NCBI GenBank assembly: GCA_026393985.1 | Contig: JAPKZB010000062.1 | Span: 1 to 64,000 of the forward strand | Source: Acidobacteriota bacterium | Lineage (GTDB): Bacteria > Acidobacteriota > Terriglobia > Bryobacterales > Bryobacteraceae | Direction of reading: 5' to 3' | DNA length: 64,000 nucleotides | Part shown: piece by piece, positions 57,000 through 64,000 of the stretch | Layout of the letters: each line of letters opens with the position of its first letter | How positions within the stretch are numbered: the first letter of the stretch is position 1 | The notes under the pieces: model-generated | Databases searched by the model: none | Told to the model about the DNA's origin: nothing | Seen by the model: only the letters and a program-made list of their open reading frames with translations | Translations under genes and position numbers: made by a program

Positions 57000-59351
57000 A
57001 TGGCTTTCTGGCAGCGCCTCGGGCGCAATCTTCCGCTCCTCGTCCTCTCGCCGGCTTTTGTCGGCATCCCCGCCGTCGCCCTCGCCGGCACCGACCTCTG
57101 GCTCCGCCTCCGCGGTCGCAAACCCCTCCCCCCGGACACCCGGCCCGTCACCACCGCCGCCAGCATCGTCATCCCCAACTGGAACGGCCGCGATCTCCTC
57201 GAAAAATACCTCCCCAGCGTCCTCGCCGCCGCCGGCCCCGCCAACGAAGTCATCGTCGTCGACGACGCCAGCACCGATGGCTCCGCCGACTTCGTTGCCG
57301 TCCAATTTCCCAGTGTCCGCCTCATCCGCAACGCCACCAACCTCGGCTTCGGCGGCGGCTCCAACGCCGGCTTCCGCGCCGCCCGCCACGATATCGTCGT
57401 CCTTCTCAATAGCGACATGCGCGTCGAGCCGGACTTCCTCGCCCCCCTCCTCGCCGGCTTCACCGACGAAAAGGTCTTCGCCGTCTCCTGCCAGATTTTC
57501 TTCAGCGATCCCCAAAAGGTTCGCGAAGAGACCGGCCTCACCCAGGCCTGGTGGGAAAACGGCGGCCTCCGTGTCCGCCACCGCATCGATGAACACGTCG
57601 ATCGCCTCTTCCCCTGCTTCTACGGCGGCGGCGGCTCCTGCGCCTTCGACCGCCGCAAGTTCCTCGCTCTCGGCGGCTTTGACGAACTCCTCAAGCCCTT
57701 CTATCTCGAAGATACCGACCTCGGCATGATGGCCTGGAAACGTGGCTGGAAGGTGCTCTATCAACCCGCCAGCCGCGTCTTCCACGAACACCGCGGCACC
57801 ATCGGCAAGAAGTTTTCCCCCGGCTACATCCAGTCCATTCTCAAGAAGAACTTCCTGCTCTTCTGCTGGAAAAACATCCACGAAAGCCGCCGCCTCGCCG
57901 CCCACTTCGCCTACGCCTGGGCCGGCGCGCTGCTCAGCCTCGTCATAGGCGACTCCTTCGAACGGCCCAACCTCGCCGCCCTCTGCCGTGCCTTTCTCCA
58001 ACTGCCCCACGCCATGCGCGCCCGCGCCCGCGCTTATCACCTCGCCGCCGTCTCCGACACCGAAGCCTTCCGCCGTCCCCTGCCCGGCTACTTCTTCGAT
58101 CGCTTCGAAAAGCTCGACCCCGCCCCCGCCCAGCCCCGCACCCTCTTCCTATCGCCCTATCCCATTCTCCCGCCCATTCACGGCGGAGCGGTCTTCATGT
58201 CGCAGACCCTCACCGAACTCGTCAAACACGTCCCCGTCCACCTCATCGTCCTCCTCGACGAAGAGTGGCAGCGCGCCGCCCACGAACCACTCGCCGAACT
58301 CTGCGCCACCACCGAATACTTCGTCCGCCTCGAAGGCCGCCCCAAAGGCTTCGGCTCCCTCACCCCCTACGCCGTCCGCGAGTTCGCCAACGACGACCTC
58401 CGCTGGGCCATCCACCGCACCATCCTCCTCCACCGCATCGACGTCCTCCAGATCGAGTACACCAACATGGGCCAGTACGCCGAAGAGTTCCGGCAGGTCG
58501 TCAACATCCTCTTCGAACACGACGTCTATTTCCAGTCCATCGGCCGCAGCCTCGCCAAGCCCGGCAATCTCCTCCGCAAAATTCCGGCGACCTACGAATA
58601 CCTCCGCGCCCTCCGCTACGAACTCACCATGCTCCCCCGCATGGACCGCATCCAGATGTGCAGCCGCGCCAATGAATCGTACCTCGCCGAATTCGCCCCC
58701 GCCCTGCGCCCCAAGATGCAGTCCGGCCTCCGCGCGGGTATCGATACGAAACGGTATCGATATCAAACCGAAGGCCGCGAGCCGGACACCCTTCTCTTCT
58801 TGGGTTCGTTTCGTCACGTGCCCAACAGCGAGGCTCTCAACTGGTTTCTCCAACACGTCTGGCCCCTCCTGGTCGACGCCCGCCCCACTGTCCAGCTCAT
58901 CATCATCGGAAGCGACCCACCGCCCCGCCATTCGCTGCCCAACCTCGGCCACATCGAACTCATCGGCTTTGTCGACGATGTCCGCGACGCCCTCGCCCGC
59001 TACGCTCTCTTCATCTGCCCCATCCTCACCGGCTCCGGCGTGCGCGTCAAGCTCCTCGAAGCCTACGCCGCCGGCATGCCCGTCGTCTCCACCACCGTCG
59101 GCGCCGAAGGCCTCGCCCACCACGATGGCGACACCTGCGCCCTCGCCGATGAACCCCCAGCCTTCGCCGAACGCATCCTCCGCCTGCTCGCCGACCCCGC
59201 CCAAGCCGCTGCCCTCGCCGAACGGGCCCGCGCCGAAGTGGTCGCGCACTGGGACATGGCCACCATCACCCGCCAACTCGCCGAAACGTATCGCGAAGCC
59301 GTCCGCGAAAAACGGGCACCCCTGGCAAGCCCCCGCCCAACTGTGAAATGA
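57000..59351 (+). CDS. Two-domain glycosyltransferase (GT2 plus GT4-like)
   Basis: The 783-residue protein joins a GT2 domain (about 50-300: SIVIPNWNGRDLLEKYLPSV, EVIVVDDASTDGSADF, NSDMRVEPDFL with the D-x-D region, LEDTDLGMMAWKRGW) to a GT4-type GT-B domain (about 375-770: LPPIHGGAVFMSQTLTELV, TLLFLGSFRHVPNSEALNWF, CPILTGSGVRVKLLEAYAAG). It should add two sugars in tandem to a growing surface polysaccharide. It starts three bases after the methyltransferase stop and overlaps the next start by four bases. Confidence 0.9.
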   Translation: MAFWQRLGRNLPLLVLSPAFVGIPAVALAGTDLWLRLRGRKPLPPDTRPVTTAASIVIPNWNGRDLLEKYLPSVLAAAGPANEVIVVDDASTDGSADFVAVQFPSVRLIRNATNLGFGGGSNAGFRAARHDIVVLLNSDMRVEPDFLAPLLAGFTDEKVFAVSCQIFFSDPQKVREETGLTQAWWENGGLRVRHRIDEHVDRLFPCFYGGGGSCAFDRRKFLALGGFDELLKPFYLEDTDLGMMAWKRGWKVLYQPASRVFHEHRGTIGKKFSPGYIQSILKKNFLLFCWKNIHESRRLAAHFAYAWAGALLSLVIGDSFERPNLAALCRAFLQLPHAMRARARAYHLAAVSDTEAFRRPLPGYFFDRFEKLDPAPAQPRTLFLSPYPILPPIHGGAVFMSQTLTELVKHVPVHLIVLLDEEWQRAAHEPLAELCATTEYFVRLEGRPKGFGSLTPYAVREFANDDLRWAIHRTILLHRIDVLQIEYTNMGQYAEEFRQVVNILFEHDVYFQSIGRSLAKPGNLLRKIPATYEYLRALRYELTMLPRMDRIQMCSRANESYLAEFAPALRPKMQSGLRAGIDTKRYRYQTEGREPDTLLFLGSFRHVPNSEALNWFLQHVWPLLVDARPTVQLIIIGSDPPPRHSLPNLGHIELIGFVDDVRDALARYALFICPILTGSGVRVKLLEAYAAGMPVVSTTVGAEGLAHHDGDTCALADEPPAFAERILRLLADPAQAAALAERARAEVVAHWDMATITRQLAETYREAVREKRAPLASPRPTVK

Positions 59352-62230
59352 TCAAGGCCATGCTGGCACGTGGCACTCTCTCGGCTCTCCTGTGCCTGGG
59401 CGCCGCCGCTGCCCAGACGCCCGCCCTCGATCACTTCGAAGCGAAAATCCGCCCCGTCCTCGCCGCCCGCTGCTACGGCTGCCATAGCGCCGCCGCCGCC
59501 GCGCCCCAGGGCGGCCTCCGGCTCGACTCCCCCGCTGGCCTCGCCGCGGGAGGCAACTCCGGCCCCCTCCTCACCGCCGGCAACCCCGACGCGAGCCTCC
59601 TCCTCCGCGCCCTCCGCCGCACCGACAAGTCGCTGCAAATGCCCCCCGGCCCGGCTCTGCCGAAAGACGTCGTCGCCGACTTTGAACGCTGGATCAAAGA
59701 CGGCGCCCCCATGCCCGGCCAAGCCGCCAAGCGCCCCGCCGCCCAGGAGCTGTGGTCCCTCAAGAAGCCAGCCCGCGCCCCGGGCACCATCGACAGCCTG
59801 CTCTCCCAACGCCTCGCCGCCAAAAGCCTCACGTTCTCCCCGCCCGCCGACCGCCGCACCCTCATCCGCCGCGTCAGCCTCGACCTCACCGGTCTCGCCC
59901 CCACCGCCGCCGAAATCGAAGCCTTCGCCGCCGACCCCTCTCCCGACGCCTACCCCAAACTCATCGACCGCCTCCTCGCCTCCCCCCACTACGGCGAACG
60001 CTGGGGCCGCCACTGGCTCGACCTCGCCCGCTACGCCGACTCCGTCAACGACTCCGTCAACGCCGCCCAGCGCTACGCCTGGTCCTACACCTACCGCGAT
60101 TGGGTCATCGCCGCCCTCAACGCCGACCTCCCCTACAACCAATTCGTCCTCTACCAGCTCGCCGCCGACCGCCTCCCCCAAATCGACCGCCAGCATGTGG
60201 CCGCCCTCGGCTTCATCCGCCTCGGCCGCGAGTTCCCCAACAGCATCGCCGAAACCATCGACGACCGCATCGACGCCGCCACCCGCGCCCTCCTCGGCCT
60301 CACCGTCTCCTGCGCCCGCTGCCACGACCACAAGTTCGACCCCATCCCCACCAAAGACTACTACTCCCTCTACTCCATCTTCTCGAACCTCCGCGAACCG
60401 GCCCAGCTTCCGCTCCTCGGCGCGGCCGCGCCCCAGCCCGTCTACGAACAGCGCCTCCAGCGCATCCGCCAGGCCCAGGCCGAATACCGCCAGCGCCGCC
60501 ACGCCGAAATGGTCGCCTTCTTCCGCTCCCAGGAAGCCGACTACCGCAAAGCCGCCGCCGACTCGCAGGCCATGTCCAACCCCGAGCTCGAAGAGCTCGT
60601 CCGCCAGCGCCAGCTCAATCTCCACGTCCTCCGCCGCTGGCGACAGGGCCTCGCCGACCCCGCCGCCGTCCCCCTCGCTGAGTTCGAAAAGATCTACACC
60701 GAAGGCGACAGCAACAACACCCGCGCCCTCCGCGTCCGCTACAACACCATGCTCGCCCAGGCCGCCTACGACGGCGCCCCGCCCCGCGCCATGGCCGTCG
60801 AAGACCTGCCGGCCCCGGAACCCGCCCACGTCTTCCTCCGCGGCAACCCCAACAACCCCGGCGCACTCACCCCGCCCCGCACCCTTACCTGCCTCGGCGG
60901 CAGCGACCAGCAGCCCTTTACCAACGGCGCCGGCCGCCTCGAATTCGCCCAATCCCTCATCGACCCGAACAACCCACTCACCGCTCGCGTCCTCGTTAAC
61001 CGCGTCTGGATGCACCACTTCGGCACCGGCCTCGTCGCCACCCCCAGCGACTTCGGCTTCCGCGGCGATCTGCCCTCCCATCCCGAACTCCTCGATACCC
61101 TCGCCGTCGACTTCGTCGCCTCCGGCTGGTCGCTCAAGAAACTCCATCGCCGCATCCTCCTCTCCACCGCCTACCAGCAGTCCGCCGCCGACAAACCCGC
61201 CGCCCGCGCCATTGACCCGGAGAACCGCCTCCTCTGGCGCGCCAACCGCCGCCGCCTCGATATCGAAACCCTGCGCGACAACATGCTCCTCGCCGCCGGC
61301 CGGCTCGACCGCTCGATAGGCGGCCTCCCCGTCTCCCTCACGGCGCAACCTGCCGCCAAGCGCCGCACCGTCTACGGCTTCGTCGAACGCGGCAAGGTGC
61401 CCGGTATTCTGAACGCGTTCGATTTCGCTTCCCCCGACCAGCACGCGCCCCTCCGCTACGTCACCACCGTCCCGCAGCAGGCGCTCTTCTTCCTGAACAG
61501 CCCCGTCGTGCTCGAACAAGCGGCCGCTACTGCCGCCGCGGTCACCGCACCCGCCCCCACCCAACAGGTCCGCGACCTCTACCGCCGCATCCTCGGCCGC
61601 GACCCCGCCCCCGCCGAGTCCGCCGCCGCCCTCGCCTTCCTGACGGCAAATTACGATACGAAGCCAACGCCCGACCCCACCGCCTGGCAGTACGGCGTCC
61701 TCCGCGGCGGCCAGTTCCACCCCTTCCCCATCTTCAACGGAGACCGCTGGCAGGGCGGCTACGCCCTCCCCGCCGGCCTCTTCAGCAAAGCGGTCCTCCG
61801 GCCCACGGGCGGAGAGCCGGGCGATGAGACCGCCGTCGTCCGCCGCTGGGTCAGCCCCGTCACGGCTGCCGTCAGCATCGAAGGCCTCCTGCGCCACAAC
61901 CAGGGCGCCGTGCCCTACGGCGATGGCGTCCGCGCCCGCCTCGTCTCCTCGCGCCAGGGCGAACTCGCCGCCTGGGTCGCCAACGGCTTCTCGGCCGAAA
62001 CGCGCCTCACCGGCCTCAAGGTCCAAGCCGGCGAAATCCTCGACTTCGCCGTCGATCCCCGCCAGGACCCCGAAAACGACTACTTCACCTGGGCCCCCAT
62101 CGTCAAAGCCGGCAGCCAGACATGGAACGCCAAGGACGATTTCGCCGGGCCCGCTCCGGCTCGTCCCTCCGTGCTCGCCCGCCTCGCGCACGTCCTGCTG
62201 CAAACCAACGAATTTGCCTTTGTCGAATGA
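59348..62230 (+). CDS. Planctomycete-type cytochrome c / DUF1549 / DUF1553 protein
   Basis: The 960-residue protein has a signal peptide (to about 22), a planctomycete-cytochrome-c domain with one heme motif CYGCH at 42-46 and LLRALRRTDKSLQMPPG, a DUF1549 domain (LIRRVSLDLTGLAPTAAE, HYGERWGRHWLDLARYADS, CARCHDHKFDPIPTKDYYSL, which contains a second C-x-x-C-H) and a C-terminal DUF1553 domain (NPLTARVLVNRVWMHHFGTG). Function is not established; these proteins accompany DUF1501 partners and are thought to act in extracytoplasmic polymer breakdown. ATG overlaps the upstream stop (ATGA). Confidence 0.9.
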   Translation: MIKAMLARGTLSALLCLGAAAAQTPALDHFEAKIRPVLAARCYGCHSAAAAAPQGGLRLDSPAGLAAGGNSGPLLTAGNPDASLLLRALRRTDKSLQMPPGPALPKDVVADFERWIKDGAPMPGQAAKRPAAQELWSLKKPARAPGTIDSLLSQRLAAKSLTFSPPADRRTLIRRVSLDLTGLAPTAAEIEAFAADPSPDAYPKLIDRLLASPHYGERWGRHWLDLARYADSVNDSVNAAQRYAWSYTYRDWVIAALNADLPYNQFVLYQLAADRLPQIDRQHVAALGFIRLGREFPNSIAETIDDRIDAATRALLGLTVSCARCHDHKFDPIPTKDYYSLYSIFSNLREPAQLPLLGAAAPQPVYEQRLQRIRQAQAEYRQRRHAEMVAFFRSQEADYRKAAADSQAMSNPELEELVRQRQLNLHVLRRWRQGLADPAAVPLAEFEKIYTEGDSNNTRALRVRYNTMLAQAAYDGAPPRAMAVEDLPAPEPAHVFLRGNPNNPGALTPPRTLTCLGGSDQQPFTNGAGRLEFAQSLIDPNNPLTARVLVNRVWMHHFGTGLVATPSDFGFRGDLPSHPELLDTLAVDFVASGWSLKKLHRRILLSTAYQQSAADKPAARAIDPENRLLWRANRRRLDIETLRDNMLLAAGRLDRSIGGLPVSLTAQPAAKRRTVYGFVERGKVPGILNAFDFASPDQHAPLRYVTTVPQQALFFLNSPVVLEQAAATAAAVTAPAPTQQVRDLYRRILGRDPAPAESAAALAFLTANYDTKPTPDPTAWQYGVLRGGQFHPFPIFNGDRWQGGYALPAGLFSKAVLRPTGGEPGDETAVVRRWVSPVTAAVSIEGLLRHNQGAVPYGDGVRARLVSSRQGELAAWVANGFSAETRLTGLKVQAGEILDFAVDPRQDPENDYFTWAPIVKAGSQTWNAKDDFAGPAPARPSVLARLAHVLLQTNEFAFVE

Positions 62231-63624
62231 AGTCCCGCATGCCGTCCAAAGATCTCTTCCTCACCCGTCGTGACATGCTCACCCGCTGCGGCTTGGGCCT
62301 GGGCGCGCTCGCCCTCTCCGCCCAACTGCAGGGCGCGGCGAAGAAGCCGCCGCTGCCCGCCAAGGCCAAACGCGTCCTCCACCTGTTCATGAACGGCGGC
62401 TGCTCCCACGTCGACACCTTCGACCCCAAGCCCGCCCTCACCCGCTTCCACGGCAAGCCCATTCCCATCACGCTCAAGACCGAACGCCGCACCGGCGCCG
62501 CCTTCGGTTCGCCCTTCGCCTTCAAACGCCACGGTCAGAGCGGCATCGAAGTCAGCGAGATCTTTTCAAACGTCGGCCAGTGCGTCGACGAGCTCTGCAT
62601 CATCCGCTCGATGCACACCGACATCCCCAACCATGAGCCCTCGCTCATGATGCTCAACTGCGGCGACGTCCGGCAGGTGCGCCCCAGCTTCGGCTCCTGG
62701 GTCACCTACGGCCTCGGCACCGAAAACGAAAACCTGCCCGGCTTCATCGTCCTCTGTCCCGACGGCCTGCCCACGCAGGGCAACCAGAACTGGCGCAGCG
62801 CCTTCCTGCCCGGCGCCTACCAGGCCACGCACATCGACACCCGCGAAGTGCAGATCGAAAAGCTCATCGAGAATATCCGTAACACCGCCACCACCCCGAA
62901 AGAGCAGCGCCGCCAGCTCGACCTGCTGCAGCAGCTCAACCGCGGCTTTGAAGAGCGCCGGCAGAACGACGCGCTGCTCGAAGCCCGCGTGCAGTCCTTC
63001 GAACTCGCCTACCGCATGCAGATGGAGGCCGACGACGCCTTCGATCTCTCGAAAGAACCCGCCCACATCCACAAGCTCTACGGCGAAGGCCTACAGGCCC
63101 GGCAGATGATGATCGCCCGCCGGCTGCTCGAACGCGGCGTCCGCTTCGTCCAAGTCTGGCACGGCGCCGGACAGCCCTGGGACAGCCACGACGACATCAA
63201 AACCAACCACGGCCGCCTTGCCCGCGAGTGCGACCAGCCCATCGCCGCGCTGCTCAAAGACTTGAAGCAACGCGGCCTGCTCGAAGATACGCTCGTGCTC
63301 TGGGGCGGGGAGTTCGGCCGCACCCCCACCGTCGAGCTGCCCGACCTTGGCGCCAACTCCGGCATGGTGAACGGCCGCGACCACAACCCCTACGGCTTCT
63401 CCATGTGGCTCGCCGGCGGCGGCGTGAAGAAGGGCCTCGCCTATGGCGCCACCGACGAGTTCGGCTTTGCTGCCGCGCACAACAAAGTCCACGTCCACGA
63501 CCTGCACGCCACCATGCTGCACCTGCTGGGCTTCAATCACGAAACATTCACTTATCGCTACGCGGGCCGCGACTTCCGGCTCACCGATGTCCACGGCCGC
63601 GTCGTGCAGGACCTGTTGGCTTAA
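62227..63624 (+). CDS. DUF1501 family protein with Tat-type signal
   Basis: The 465-residue protein starts at ATG 62227, which overlaps the upstream TGA. A twin-arginine-like signal follows (LTRRDMLTRCGLGLGALALS). The domain is DUF1501, a relative of the alkaline phosphatase/sulfatase fold: VLHLFMNGGCSHVDTFDPKP at its start, MHTDIPNHEPSLMMLNCG, WDSHDDIKTNHGRL, LVLWGGEFGRTPTVE and GRDHNPYGFSMWLAGGGVKKG. It is the usual partner of DUF1549/DUF1553 proteins; possible hydrolase of sulfated or phosphorylated polymers, unproven. Confidence 0.9.
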   Translation: MKSRMPSKDLFLTRRDMLTRCGLGLGALALSAQLQGAAKKPPLPAKAKRVLHLFMNGGCSHVDTFDPKPALTRFHGKPIPITLKTERRTGAAFGSPFAFKRHGQSGIEVSEIFSNVGQCVDELCIIRSMHTDIPNHEPSLMMLNCGDVRQVRPSFGSWVTYGLGTENENLPGFIVLCPDGLPTQGNQNWRSAFLPGAYQATHIDTREVQIEKLIENIRNTATTPKEQRRQLDLLQQLNRGFEERRQNDALLEARVQSFELAYRMQMEADDAFDLSKEPAHIHKLYGEGLQARQMMIARRLLERGVRFVQVWHGAGQPWDSHDDIKTNHGRLARECDQPIAALLKDLKQRGLLEDTLVLWGGEFGRTPTVELPDLGANSGMVNGRDHNPYGFSMWLAGGGVKKGLAYGATDEFGFAAAHNKVHVHDLHATMLHLLGFNHETFTYRYAGRDFRLTDVHGRVVQDLLA

Positions 63625-63639
63625 AGGAGAAAACTAAAG

Positions 63640-64000
63640 ATGGCAATCGATCGCCGATCACTCTTGCGGGGGGCGGGCGTACTCGGCCTCGACGCCCTGT
63701 TCACCGCGCCGCGCTCTGACGCGGCCGCTATCGGCCCCAACGACACGATCAAGGTAACGAAGATTGAAACCTTCGTCCTCAAGAACTCGTGGGTGTTTGT
63801 GAAGCTCTCCACCGACGCCGGCGTCACCGGCTGGGGCGAGATGCTGAAGGACGACGCTAAGGCCTGCGCCGCCGGCGCGCTGGAGGTTGGCAACTACCTC
63901 ATCGGCCAGGACCCCTGCCGCGTCGCCTTCCACTGGCAGGCCATCCATCGCGGCGCCTTCTACCGCGGCGGCCCCATCAAGACCGCCATCTCGAGCGGCA
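63640..64000 (+). CDS. Mandelate racemase/muconate lactonizing enzyme-family protein, partial
   Basis: AAAGGAGAAAACTAAAG gives a strong ribosome binding site before ATG 63640. A twin-arginine-like export signal (DRRSLLRGAGVLGLDALF) is followed by the N-terminal capping domain of the enolase superfamily: IKVTKIETFVLKN, WVFVKLSTDAGVTGWGE, NYLIGQDPCRVAFHWQAIHR and GGPIKTAISSG. The barrel with catalytic residues lies beyond the window. It resembles galactonate/gluconate dehydratase-like members. It follows the DUF1501 gene by 15 bases and is probably cotranscribed. Confidence 0.88.
   Translation, partial: MAIDRRSLLRGAGVLGLDALFTAPRSDAAAIGPNDTIKVTKIETFVLKNSWVFVKLSTDAGVTGWGEMLKDDAKACAAGALEVGNYLIGQDPCRVAFHWQAIHRGAFYRGGPIKTAISSG

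Noticed and set aside
55716-58040. A 774-codon open frame on the minus strand
   Set aside because: Same antisense artefact over the methyltransferase and glycosyltransferase genes.
59063-62203. A 1,046-codon open frame on the minus strand
   Set aside because: It is antisense to the glycosyltransferase and DUF1549 genes, Gly/Ala/Glu-rich and without motifs; it arises from C-ending codons on the other strand.

Overview
The window reads as a chromosomal origin-proximal segment of an Acidobacteriota genome, most likely of the Solibacter/Bryobacter group. This is inferred from gene content: two very large Oar-like TonB-dependent receptors with N-terminal carboxypeptidase-regulatory domains, a Sig-70_X6-type ECF sigma factor beside a Ser/Thr kinase with C-terminal TPRs, a planctomycete-type cytochrome/DUF1549/DUF1553 protein paired with DUF1501, and a 3-keto-disaccharide hydrolase domain protein. 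GC content is high and genes are tightly packed, often with 1-4 base overlaps.

Layout. 1-9.3 kb is accessory sequence, mostly on the minus strand: a partial hypothetical gene, an Rpn-type PD-(D/E)XK protein with a GLEQ tandem repeat, a secreted esterase, an IS3-type transposase stump fused to the stump of a TonB receptor gene, a metallo-beta-lactamase-fold hydrolase, an intact TonB receptor, and a decayed vapBC-like pair. 9.5-15.9 kb is a minus-strand cluster of heptaheme-TPR protein, second TonB receptor and endonuclease/exonuclease/phosphatase-fold hydrolase. 16.3-22.2 kb is a compact phage-like island ending at a tRNA-Thr; it has a terminase-small-subunit-like protein, a phage structural-type protein, a DNA methyltransferase and a convergent PD-(D/E)XK nuclease that together look like a restriction-modification pair.

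22.4-54.4 kb is the conserved chromosomal core: tRNA-Gly, a probable oriC with DnaA boxes, dnaA, dnaN and gyrB (no recF between them), trmJ-like methyltransferase, speA, a baeRF-family gene, a lytic transglycosylase, glnS, prfB with its programmed +1 frameshift, a Sua5-type gene, an MFS transporter, a RecA paralogue, kinase plus ECF sigma factor, tRNA-Arg, purD, mnmG, two parS sites, parA, parB and tRNA-Met. 54.4-64 kb holds a Wzt-type ABC ATPase, a WbdD-like methyltransferase with a long coiled coil and a two-domain glycosyltransferase (polysaccharide synthesis and export), then a cytochrome/DUF1549 - DUF1501 - enolase-superfamily gene run cut by the window end.

Strand composition changes in blocks. 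The plus strand is G-rich from about 23 to 52.55 kb whatever the gene direction, and C-rich in 9.5-16 kb and from 52.6 kb on. The C-to-G switch near 23-25 kb agrees with an origin at dnaA; the abrupt G-to-C switch between mnmG and parA, at the parS sites, is unexpected. The best candidates for something new are the small phage-like island with its restriction-modification pair and shared operator-like palindromes, the full-length RecA paralogue with its own upstream palindrome, and the heptaheme-TPR/TonB/hydrolase cluster.
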